A stretch of DNA of 64,000 nucleotides, from assembly GCF_000309385.1 (NCBI RefSeq), contig NZ_JH976538.1:251332-315331 (forward strand). Direction: 5' to 3'. Origin of the DNA: Nodosilinea nodulosa PCC 7104. GTDB taxonomy: Bacteria; Cyanobacteriota; Cyanobacteriia; Phormidesmidales; Phormidesmidaceae. Of this stretch, positions 35,201 to 42,684 are shown piece after piece; position 1 is the stretch's first letter, and every line of letters starts with the position of its first letter. A model generated the notes under the pieces. The model did not search any database, was not told the DNA's origin, and was given only the letters and a program-made list of their open reading frames with translations. Both the position numbers and the translations under genes were made by a program.

Positions 35201-35980
35201 CTACTGAGGACTCTCTCTATCTATGGCCCAGTTCACCTGCCTTAGAACGCCCCTAAGCATAGCCAACTCCTGGCTATCTGGCCCAGATCTATGCAGCAAC
35301 CGCCGCAGTTTTGCCATCCGGCTGGCAGCGGTATGGGGGTAAAGATAACCGATTTTCAGCAAAACGATTTCCAAATCTTGATAAAACCCCTCAATCTGCT
35401 CCAGCGGTGCAGAATGCCCTGCGCCCGTGGCCGCCGCTCGGGCTGGGAAGGCGGCCTCCAGCGCCTCTGCCAGGGCGTAGCGGTGCAGCAGGTAGCTGCA
35501 CACCGCCACCGCCTGGGCCAGATTGAGCGAGGGATAGCGATCGCCGGCCGGAATCCGCACCCAGCGCTGGGCGTAGACTAGCTCCTCGTTGCTGAGGCCC
35601 CGGTCTTCGGGGCCAAAGATCAGGGCGGCGGCAAAGCTCTCGGCGGGGTCTGGCGGCAGCAGCCAGGGCAGCGCCACCTCGGGCAGATCCAGGGGCTGAT
35701 CCTGGCGGTGCAGCCGACCCGTGGTGGCGATCGCCCGCTCACAGCCCATTAGCGCCGCAGGTAAATCAGTCACCACCTGCGCCGCCGCCAGCACGTCAGC
35801 GCCGTGCACCGCCATCCGCTGGGCCTCCTCTGCCGCCCGATCGCACTGGGGATTGACCAGCACCAGCTGGCGCAGGCCCATATTTTTCATAATCCGCGCC
35901 GTGGCCCCCACGTTCAGCGGCCCCGCCGGTTCAACCAGGACAATGCGGATTTGATCGAGCTGCCAGAGGCCCATGGGCAA
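35201..35980 (-). CDS. trmJ: TrmJ/TrmH-type RNA 2'-O-methyltransferase (SPOUT)
   Basis: 259 residues. The N-terminus IRIVLVEPAGPLNVGATARI, then MKNMGLRQLVLVNP is motif 1 of SPOUT methylases of the TrmJ group. The knot motifs are ALIFGPEDRGLSNEEL and IPAGDRYPSLNLAQAVAVCS. TrmJ methylates the ribose at position 32 of several tRNAs; a related rRNA target cannot be excluded. The C-terminal helical extension (~170-259) fits TrmJ length. The start is the first ATG in frame; a second one two codons later is equally possible. Confidence 0.82.
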   Translation of the reverse strand: MPMGLWQLDQIRIVLVEPAGPLNVGATARIMKNMGLRQLVLVNPQCDRAAEEAQRMAVHGADVLAAAQVVTDLPAALMGCERAIATTGRLHRQDQPLDLPEVALPWLLPPDPAESFAAALIFGPEDRGLSNEELVYAQRWVRIPAGDRYPSLNLAQAVAVCSYLLHRYALAEALEAAFPARAAATGAGHSAPLEQIEGFYQDLEIVLLKIGYLYPHTAASRMAKLRRLLHRSGPDSQELAMLRGVLRQVNWAIDRESPQ

Positions 35981-36165
35981 AACGTTTTTAGGGGCGGCGG
36001 TTCCCTATGGTAGCGGGTGCGGGGCAAGCCGGCGAGATCACGGAAAACTCAACCTTTCTGGGGTAAATCTCAAGCAACCTGTAAAGCTCTCGCTGCGATC
36101 TCTTCAGCGCGGCCTGGTCTGCCCGATGATGGGTAGTTGACGTTAGCCCCTCAGGTCGCTCCCCC

Positions 36166-36738
36166 ATGGTCCATAAGATTCTGGTTCTGGCTATGTTTCT
36201 GCTGTGGCAGCCCTGGCTAGCGCTGCGAGATAGGGTCGCCCCGGCCCGGTCGCCGTCTCCGGCCCAGGGGGTCTTTGTAAAGGGCATTAACTTTGGCGGT
36301 GGGGCGGTGGTGGTGGGGGGCAATCGCTGGCAGTCCTATGCAGAAGCGCTGGACACAGGGCTATCGACCCCAGGGGCACAGACGGCCACCACCCAGAAAA
36401 TCCCCCGCCCCTACGCCAGTCGGGGAACGCGCGCCATGCTCAACAGCGTTATTTTTAAGGCCCAAACCCTCGATATTGAGCAGCCCCTGCCCAACGGCAG
36501 CTACGACATTTACCTGTGGGTGATGGAAAACTACCAGAGCCACTGGCACAGCTTAAATCTGTCCGTGGAGGGCAAACCTGTGGCTGAGGGCATTGGCTAT
36601 CTGCCCCAGGGGGCCTGGCGGCGCTATGGTCCCTATCCCATCGTGGTTGACAATGGCTACCTACGCCTCGCCCTGACCACCCACAGCCCCAATGTCGATG
36701 CCCACCTCATGGGCCTGAGCATTTTTAAGCCCGACTAG
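36166..36738 (+). CDS. Secreted protein with a malectin-like carbohydrate-binding domain
   Basis: 190 residues with an N-terminal signal sequence (ILVLAMFLLWQPWLALRDRV). The mature part opens KGINFGGGAVVVGGNRWQSY, the typical start of malectin-type domains, followed by beta strands (YDIYLWVMENYQSHWHSLNL) and VDNGYLRLALTTHSPNVDAH. It probably binds a sugar polymer outside the cytoplasm. It stands alone between two leftward genes. Confidence 0.7.
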   Translation: MVHKILVLAMFLLWQPWLALRDRVAPARSPSPAQGVFVKGINFGGGAVVVGGNRWQSYAEALDTGLSTPGAQTATTQKIPRPYASRGTRAMLNSVIFKAQTLDIEQPLPNGSYDIYLWVMENYQSHWHSLNLSVEGKPVAEGIGYLPQGAWRRYGPYPIVVDNGYLRLALTTHSPNVDAHLMGLSIFKPD

Positions 36739-36902
36739 TACTCTGAGGCGGAAGTTCAGGGACTATTTCTGCAAGCCAGGGAGCCAGGCGCGCCAAAACG
36801 TTGGATATATCCAGCTTTCCAGCACTAGGCAGCGTGCGGCGGCGCACGGCTGGCGCGAGTGCCACGGGATGCTAAGCCTGGGCTAAGGGCCGACCGATGG
36901 GC

Positions 36903-37616
36903 CTACAGCGGGTCGTCCTCAAAGCGGTAGCCAACGCCGGTCACGGTTTTAACAAAGGTCGGCTGCGACGAGTCGGGTTCGACCTTTTTGCGCAGGCGGG
37001 CGATGTGGGTGTCGACCACGCGCTCGTCGCCAAAGAAGTCTTCGCCCCAGAGCTTTTCGATCAGGTGCTGGCGGCTCCACACCCGGCCCGGATAGCTCAT
37101 AAAGGTGGCCAGCAGGTCAAACTCCAGCGGGGTTAAGTCGAGCAGTTCTGCCTCGCTGGGGGTGGTCTGGCGGTGGGCCGTGCGCTGGTCGAGGTCGAGG
37201 CTAAAGTGGGCGGTGCGATAGGCCTGGCTGGGAGCCTCCTGGCTGTGGCGCAGGCTGCGGCGCAGCAGAGCCCGCACCCGCGCCACCAGCTCGCGGGGGC
37301 TAAAGGGTTTGACCAGGTAGTCATCGGCCCCGGTGGAGAGGCCAATGATGCGATCGATCTCTTCGCCCCGGGCCGTGAGCATGAGAATGTAAGGGTCTTT
37401 GGCCCCTGGTCCCTGGCGAATGCGGGTGCACACCTCAAGGCCATCGAGCCTGGGCAGCATGACGTCGAGGATAATCAGATCGGGCTGGAGGGTCTGCTGA
37501 TAGCGCAGGGCCGTTTCGCCGTCTTCGCAGACTTCGCAGGTAAAGCCTTCTTTTTCTAAATAAAGCCGAATTAGTCGGGCAATTTCGGCCTCGTCTTCCA
37601 CAATTAAAATCAGCAC
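36903..37616 (-). CDS. OmpR/PhoB-family response regulator
   Basis: 237 residues from a GTG at 37614-37616. Receiver domain: acidic pocket VEDE at 6-9, phosphorylated Asp51 in IILDVMLP, Thr81 and Lys103 (LVKPF). C-terminal winged helix: LTPLEFDLLATFMSYPGRVW, then VVDTHIARLRKKVEPD and VTGVGYRF. It should act as a DNA-binding transcription regulator when phosphorylated. No histidine kinase is adjacent, so it is an orphan here. Confidence 0.93.
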   Translation of the reverse strand: MLILIVEDEAEIARLIRLYLEKEGFTCEVCEDGETALRYQQTLQPDLIILDVMLPRLDGLEVCTRIRQGPGAKDPYILMLTARGEEIDRIIGLSTGADDYLVKPFSPRELVARVRALLRRSLRHSQEAPSQAYRTAHFSLDLDQRTAHRQTTPSEAELLDLTPLEFDLLATFMSYPGRVWSRQHLIEKLWGEDFFGDERVVDTHIARLRKKVEPDSSQPTFVKTVTGVGYRFEDDPL

Positions 37617-37820
37617 CGCGACCTGTCACCCCCAAATCACGCCAAGATATCTTGTTTCAGAATATCAACCTTGCACTAGCATACTCACAAGGCATTCCCC
37701 GCCCTGGCCGGTTTACCCCCAGCGGTTAGGCGGAGAGCCGCTGAGAACCTTCTGGGTCGTTACGCTAGGCCGTTTGCGCTTTGGAGCACTACAGTTTGGG
37801 GCAATATTCAACGGTACTCT

Positions 37821-39815
37821 ATGACCTCACTATCGTCGCCGACCACTACGGGCTTTGAGCCTCTCCAGCAGGCCTTTGCTAGCTATCTCCAGGAGACCAA
37901 TCTCTATCCTGGGCTAACCCATGTGGAATGTTCGGAGCGAGGTGGACGGCTCTTGCTGCTGGCCGAGCACTCGGCGCCTGAGGTCGGCCAGCCCAAGGAT
38001 TTGCTCAAGGAGCTGGAGTCAGCGTTTCGAGATCTGGTGCCTACGGTAGGGTTGCCCGATGCGGCCTGGGCCGCTGCAGAGATGCTCTCCGCCCGTATTT
38101 ATCTGAAGCTCAAGGCGGCGGCCCAGCCCTACGCCATTCACACCTTCACCTGGCAGCCCGAGGATGCCATCCAGGTGGTCTTTCCCAGTGAGTCTGGGAC
38201 TGCCGCTGGCGTTATCGAGGCGGCTGCCCCTGAGGCCCTCGATACCTCAGGGGCAGCAGATCCTCCGCCAGCCCCACTAGCAGAGCAGGCAGCTCCCAAT
38301 TCTGCCGCTGACTCCGCCCCGGTTGCCCCCGCCCTGGCCGATGCGGGAGATCCTGCCCCCTCCGCCAATAGGGCTAGTGATGGGGCTAGCCCTGGGCCTA
38401 CTACAGGGCTGGCGTTTAACGACGCTGCCCTGGCGCTTCCTGATGCGGCGGTGCAGGCGCCGGAGGGTGGGGGAAACTGGGGCCAGCGCTGGACCGATCG
38501 GGGGCTGCGATCGCTCCGCTACTACTGGAGCTATGGCCTGGCAGCGCTGATTTTGGTCGGCAGCGGGGCCTTTGCCTATGCCCTCTCGCGGCCCTGCGTG
38601 GTGGGCCGCTGCGATCGCATCGATCACGCTGCTGAATTCTCCGATGAAGCCCAGGCCACCCTTGCCAACAGCCCCAACGGCGAAGACTTAGCCGCTGCCC
38701 AGCTAGATCTTCAGAATGCGATTGACCTGCTCACTCCGGTACCCACCTGGTCGTCTCACTACGAAGCCGCTCAGGCTGACCTGCGGCAATACCAGGAGAG
38801 TATTACCTCCCTCAATGCCGTCATTCAGGGCCAGGCCATTGCCACCGAGGCCGCCAACCTAAGCCAAAACCCGCCCCACCCGGTCGAGGTTTGGGTCAAC
38901 GTGCACCTGCTCTGGCAGCAGGCCATCGACTGGCTGGCCAGCATTCCCGCCGACAGCCCCGCCTACGACTACAGCCAGAAAAAGCTGCACGAGTATCGGG
39001 CCAACTACAGCGCCATTGGCCACCGGATTGTGGCCGAAGAAGAAGCCGAGGCCAACTTTAACACCGCCATTCAAACCGGCAAGCTGGCCCAGCAGCGCAT
39101 GGAAAGCGCCAACTCCCTGGCGGGCTGGCAGCTGGCCACCAAAGAGTGGCAGGCGGCGATCAAAGGGCTGTCGCTCATTCCCCAGGGCACCATGGCCTAC
39201 GGTGAGGCCCAGGCCCAGCTCAATGACTACCGCCAGCAGCTCAACCAGGTGGCCAACCGGGCCACTCTCGAAGAGGCGGGCGCGCGCAACTACCACCTGG
39301 CGGTGCAGGCTGCCCGCTCTGCCGCCGCTTTTGAGGCCCAGGGCCAGTGGACAATGGCCCTGGCGCAGTGGCAGAAAGCCGTAGCCAGCGCCGAGCAAAT
39401 TCCCAGCAGCACCATTTTGGCGGAGGAAGGTGGGGTGCTGCTTGAGACCTACCAGCCTGCCCTGGCCAATGCCCAGAACCACCTGCGCACTGCCGTGGCC
39501 CTGCAAACCCTGACGACCAAGCTGGCTCAGCTGTGCGAGGGTTCTGCCACCCCCTGCACCGTGCGGGAAGACCCCAGCCAGATTCAGGTAATTCTTTCTA
39601 GCCAGTACGCCGAGCCGCTGCGCCAGGCCATTACCCCCCCCGCCGCCGACGGCACCTTTGCCTTTACCAACCAGCTCAGTCCCAGCGTCCAGCAGCTAAT
39701 TGATCAAATTATCAGCACCAGTCATCAGATCGATCGCCAGGTGGCGGTGTACGATTCCCACGGCGGGTTTGTGGCCCGCTACCGGCCCGATTTGGGGGGG
39801 TTCATCAAAAATTAG
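37821..39815 (+). CDS. Large single-pass membrane protein of unknown function
   Basis: 664 residues, family not recognised by name. Residues 1-115 form a folded cytoplasmic domain (FEPLQQAFASYLQETNLYPG). A Pro/Ala-rich linker leads to one membrane helix at ~238-256 (YGLAALILVGSGAFAYALSR). The rest is helical, TPR-like and rich in Ala/Gln (NLSQNPPHPVEVWVNVHLLW, WTMALAQWQKAVASAEQIPS). The C-terminus (IISTSHQIDRQVAVYDSHGG) may be a small separate domain. It converges on the FMN reductase gene with only 13 bp between stops. Confidence 0.75.
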   Translation: MTSLSSPTTTGFEPLQQAFASYLQETNLYPGLTHVECSERGGRLLLLAEHSAPEVGQPKDLLKELESAFRDLVPTVGLPDAAWAAAEMLSARIYLKLKAAAQPYAIHTFTWQPEDAIQVVFPSESGTAAGVIEAAAPEALDTSGAADPPPAPLAEQAAPNSAADSAPVAPALADAGDPAPSANRASDGASPGPTTGLAFNDAALALPDAAVQAPEGGGNWGQRWTDRGLRSLRYYWSYGLAALILVGSGAFAYALSRPCVVGRCDRIDHAAEFSDEAQATLANSPNGEDLAAAQLDLQNAIDLLTPVPTWSSHYEAAQADLRQYQESITSLNAVIQGQAIATEAANLSQNPPHPVEVWVNVHLLWQQAIDWLASIPADSPAYDYSQKKLHEYRANYSAIGHRIVAEEEAEANFNTAIQTGKLAQQRMESANSLAGWQLATKEWQAAIKGLSLIPQGTMAYGEAQAQLNDYRQQLNQVANRATLEEAGARNYHLAVQAARSAAAFEAQGQWTMALAQWQKAVASAEQIPSSTILAEEGGVLLETYQPALANAQNHLRTAVALQTLTTKLAQLCEGSATPCTVREDPSQIQVILSSQYAEPLRQAITPPAADGTFAFTNQLSPSVQQLIDQIISTSHQIDRQVAVYDSHGGFVARYRPDLGGFIKN

Positions 39816-39828
39816 GCGACTCCCACGG

Positions 39829-40398
39829 TTACGCCCTGGGGCTAGACCTGGGCGGCAGCTGACCAATGGCGGCAGCAAACGCAGCGATCGCGGCTTTCAC
39901 CTGCCCCGAGATCTCCGGGTCAGCCGCGATCGCTGCTGCGTCGAGTTGTCTGCCCAGCAGAGCCACCGCAATCGAGGCTTCGGGCACAAGTTGCCCGGCC
40001 ATGGTGGTCACAACCTCGATCAGCGAAGCCTGGGCATGGACGGCGCGGGGCGAGGCATTGAACAGCGCGATCGGCTTGCCCACAAACTCTTCGCCGCTGA
40101 CTAACCAATCCAGCATATTTTTCAAGCTGCCCGGTACGCCGTGGGCGTATTCTGGACTCGAAATCAGCAGGCCATCGGACCAGGCCATCTGCCGCCGCAG
40201 ATCGCTCACCGCTGGGGGGTCTGCGGGTTCCAGGTCGGGGTTGAAGTGGGGTAAGTTGCCGAGGCCAGAATAGAGTCTAATGTCAATATTTGGGGGAGAT
40301 AGTGCGATCGCGGCCTGAAGCAGGGCAGTATTCGACGAGACCCGGCGCAGGCTCCCCGATACGGCCAGGATGCGGATGATTTGAGCAGTGCTTTCCAT
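39829..40398 (-). CDS. NAD(P)H-dependent FMN reductase
   Basis: 189 residues of the flavodoxin-like FMN_red family. The FMN phosphate loop is ILAVSGSLRRVSSNTALLQA. SSPEYAHGVPGSLKNMLDWL is the family's isoalloxazine-binding segment and KPIALFNASPRAVHAQ the next loop. It transfers electrons from NAD(P)H to FMN, quinones or related acceptors in the cytoplasm. It is divergent from the cysteine desulfurase-like gene; the 230-bp gap between them holds no other gene. Confidence 0.9.
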   Translation of the reverse strand: MESTAQIIRILAVSGSLRRVSSNTALLQAAIALSPPNIDIRLYSGLGNLPHFNPDLEPADPPAVSDLRRQMAWSDGLLISSPEYAHGVPGSLKNMLDWLVSGEEFVGKPIALFNASPRAVHAQASLIEVVTTMAGQLVPEASIAVALLGRQLDAAAIAADPEISGQVKAAIAAFAAAIGQLPPRSSPRA

Positions 40399-40628
40399 AG
40401 CGGCCTCTTTAACTCGGATTTAGTATGGCCTATGGTCTAGCCCCGGCGGCGAGGATTCATCCCAGACTAGTGTCAATCGCGAGGGAGCAGGGGAGCTAGG
40501 GAGCCAAGCGAGCTGGAATAGTTGACATAGTTCAGCCTTCGAGTACTAGGGGCCATTTGCGATATCTCGCCGCCAGGAGAAAATCCCCTAGACTGTTACT
40601 TGCTCCTTTAGCCCATGCCACGTTCCCT

Positions 40629-41864
40629 ATGTTGACCCAGTCCCCGACCCTACAGCTTGATTTTGTGCGCCAGCACTTTCCGTCGCTGGCGGGCGACTGG
40701 GTCTTTTTCGACAACGCGGGCGGCTCTCAAATTCTCAAGCCCGTGGTCGATCGCATCACCGACTTTCTCTACGAGTCGAACGTGCAGCTGGGGGCTTCCT
40801 ACGCGGTGTCGCAGCGGGCGACGGAGCGGGTGGCGGCGGGAGCTAAGGCCATGGCCAAATTCATCAATGCCGCCGACCCGGACGAAGTGGTGCTTGGCCC
40901 CAGCACCTCGGCGCTGCTGCGAATGCTGGCCCAGTGCTTTCGCCCCACCCTAGAGCCGGGGGATGAAATTGTCGTCACCAACGCCGACCACGAGGCCAAC
41001 ATTAGCCCCTGGACAGAGCTGGAGCGCGAGGGCATTGTGGTCAAAACCTGGCGGGTGAACCCCACCACCTTTGAGCTGGAGCTGGCCGATCTGGAGGCGC
41101 TGCTGACGCCGCGCACTCGCCTGGTGGCGGTGACCCACGCGTCGAACGTGCTGGGCAGCATTAATCCGGTGCGGGCGATCGCCGATCTGGTCCACGCCCA
41201 CGAGGCGCTGCTGTGCGTCGATGGCGTCGCCTTTGCCCCCCACCGCCGGGTGGATGTGCAGGCGCTGGATGTCGATTTTTACACCTTTAGTCTTTACAAG
41301 GTGTACGGCCCCCACCAGGCGCTGCTCTACGGCAAAAAAGAGCTGCTGCTGGCTCTGCCGGGGTACAACCACTACTTCATTGACGACGCGGCAATCCCCT
41401 ACAAGTTTCAGCCCGGCGGCAGCAGCTACGAGCTGAGCTACAGCCTCACGGCCATCCCCGAGTATTTTGAGGCGCTGGCCCAGCACCACGGCCACGACAG
41501 CGGTGCAGACCCGATCGATCGCGCCTTTGAGCTGATTCAGGCGCACGAGGGGGAACTGAATCAGCGGCTGCTGGCGTTTTTGCACGGTCGGCCAAGGGTG
41601 AAAATTATTGGCCGCGATACGGCTGACCCCGCCAAGCGAGTGTCGACCATTTCGTTTGTGGTAAAAGGGATGAGTAGCGACCAAATTCCGCCCCACCTGG
41701 ATGCTCACAAGATTGGCATTCGCTACGGACATTTCTACGCGCTGCGGCTGATCGAAGATTTGGGGCTACTGCCGAACCAGGGCGTGGTGCGGGTCAGCAT
41801 GGTGCACTACAACACGATCGAGGAATGCGATCGCTTGATTGAGCGGCTAGCGGAGATTTTGTAG
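40629..41864 (+). CDS. Cysteine desulfurase-like PLP enzyme (class V aminotransferase)
   Basis: 411 residues from the ATG at 40629. FVRQHFPSLAGDWVFFDNAG opens the fold and VVLGPSTSALLRMLA continues it. TNADHEANISPW carries the histidine that stacks on PLP, CVDGVAFAPH the Asp/His pair and FSLYKVYGPHQALLYG the PLP lysine (Lys224). It belongs to the cysteine desulfurase-like subfamily near SufS. A catalytic cysteine loop is not obvious, so desulfurase activity should not be assumed. No other suf or isc gene is adjacent. Confidence 0.85.
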   Translation: MLTQSPTLQLDFVRQHFPSLAGDWVFFDNAGGSQILKPVVDRITDFLYESNVQLGASYAVSQRATERVAAGAKAMAKFINAADPDEVVLGPSTSALLRMLAQCFRPTLEPGDEIVVTNADHEANISPWTELEREGIVVKTWRVNPTTFELELADLEALLTPRTRLVAVTHASNVLGSINPVRAIADLVHAHEALLCVDGVAFAPHRRVDVQALDVDFYTFSLYKVYGPHQALLYGKKELLLALPGYNHYFIDDAAIPYKFQPGGSSYELSYSLTAIPEYFEALAQHHGHDSGADPIDRAFELIQAHEGELNQRLLAFLHGRPRVKIIGRDTADPAKRVSTISFVVKGMSSDQIPPHLDAHKIGIRYGHFYALRLIEDLGLLPNQGVVRVSMVHYNTIEECDRLIERLAEIL

Positions 41865-41933
41865 TAGCCGGACACCGCTTCCTAAGTGAGATCGTGAACG
41901 GATGAGCACAGCAAAGCGTGCCTATCCTGCGGG

Positions 41934-42215
41934 TCAAAGTTGCCGATAGCGGAGCAGGTAGCTAAACACTTCCCCCTGCGCTGGGGTAATCAAAATTCCC
42001 GACGCTGGGATGGTTACCAACCAGCTCCACTCGTGCTGTTCGGCGTAGCGGAGCAGATGCAGGTGGTTAATAGCCCCTCGCACGCCTTCGGGCGAGCCAA
42101 TCACCAGATGGCGCAATCGCTCCCGCTCCGGTTGGGTGTCGGGAGTTTCGAGGCATAGTGGGTTTAGGTACCGGGTGCTTTCAAAGCACCCGGTACCTGA
42201 GAGATAAGACAACAT
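41934..42215 (-). CDS. Cyanobacterial small protein of the IGSPEGVRGAI family, copy 2
   Basis: 93 residues from ATG 42213-42215, with GGAGG 7 nt upstream. The C-terminal ~65 residues (RERLRHLVIGSPEGVRGAIN, LHLLRYAEQHEWS, SGILITPAQGEVFSYLLRYR) match copy 1 at 22493-22777, with only a handful of changes. Residues 3-18 differ completely because a 33-bp palindromic repeat lies there and encodes SGTGCFESTRY. Function unknown. It follows the cysteine desulfurase-like gene tail to tail. Confidence 0.7.
   Translation of the reverse strand: MLSYLSGTGCFESTRYLNPLCLETPDTQPERERLRHLVIGSPEGVRGAINHLHLLRYAEQHEWSWLVTIPASGILITPAQGEVFSYLLRYRQL
42166..42198. repeat. Perfect 16-bp inverted repeat inside small-protein copy 2
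   Basis: AGGTACCGGGTGCTTT (42166-42181), one C, then its exact complement (42183-42198). It lies within the N-terminal codons of the small protein, in frame and without a stop. The transcript would form a 16-bp stem just after the start codon. Confidence 0.95.
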
Positions 42216-42481
42216 TGGGCTTCCTCCAATAGATACGGATGGGTAGGTAAGCCCAAAAATTTAGCCGCCCCAGACGTTGTGCAGTTCGGGGCGGCCTGGG
42301 CAATAATAGCCCTAGCCTCCGCGACAGCTACTACCTGTCGAAGGGGTCAGCCGCTGGTTGGTGGTACCAACACCTTCCAGTGGCGTTTGACTAAATTTTG
42401 GGGAAACACAGCTGCACGCACACAGCCATTCAGCAAAAATACCCCATCTGTACGCCGAGCGCAAGTTAAAAATGCTACAGG
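42216..42481 (-). promoter_or_regulatory. Conserved structured leader of the small-protein cassette, copy 2
   Basis: Homologous to 22778-23040. The upstream hairpin is GCCGCCCC with GGGGCGGC (42264-42271 and 42288-42295). The start-proximal hairpin is GGGCTT plus CCT (42217-42225) with AGG, a bulged T and AAGCCC (42245-42254). The GGAGG ribosome site (complement of 42223-42227) is again half inside the stem. CGCCACTGGAAGGTG and CCAGCGGCTGACCCCTTCG are identical in both copies. Strong conservation of non-coding DNA indicates function at RNA level. Confidence 0.7.
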
Positions 42482-42586
42482 CTTGAGGGCATTTTATCCG
42501 GCGATGACATCACTCAGAGAATGGGTAGCACCCGTGGATTGCACGCCGTCATTTCCGTTAGGCAATGCAGATCCATGCCTCCTTAG

Positions 42587-42684
42587 GGGCGAATGGCATT
42601 CGCCCAATGCAAGGTATACGCCTCACCCCAGCACTTAACCCCCATTGGTTGCCCACAACGGGTCTGGGCAAACGGTGTTTGCCC
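42587..42684. repeat. Two dispersed palindromes between the cassette and the NB-ARC gene
   Basis: GGGCGAATG-G-CATTCGCCC at 42587-42605 and GGGCAAAC-GGT-GTTTGCCC at 42666-42684. Both belong to the GGGCRAAnG...CCC type of short palindromes widespread between cyanobacterial genes. The second begins 1 bp beyond the NB-ARC stop codon and could end its transcript, although no T-run follows. The rest of 42482-42684 shows no gene. Confidence 0.8.

Noticed and set aside
37821-39815. TPR chaperone assignment
   Set aside because: Helical Ala/Gln-rich repeats are visible, but consensus TPR residues are too weak to name the family.
42666-42684. Rho-independent terminator of the NB-ARC gene
   Set aside because: Good stem directly after the stop, but no T-run; listed as a dispersed palindrome instead.
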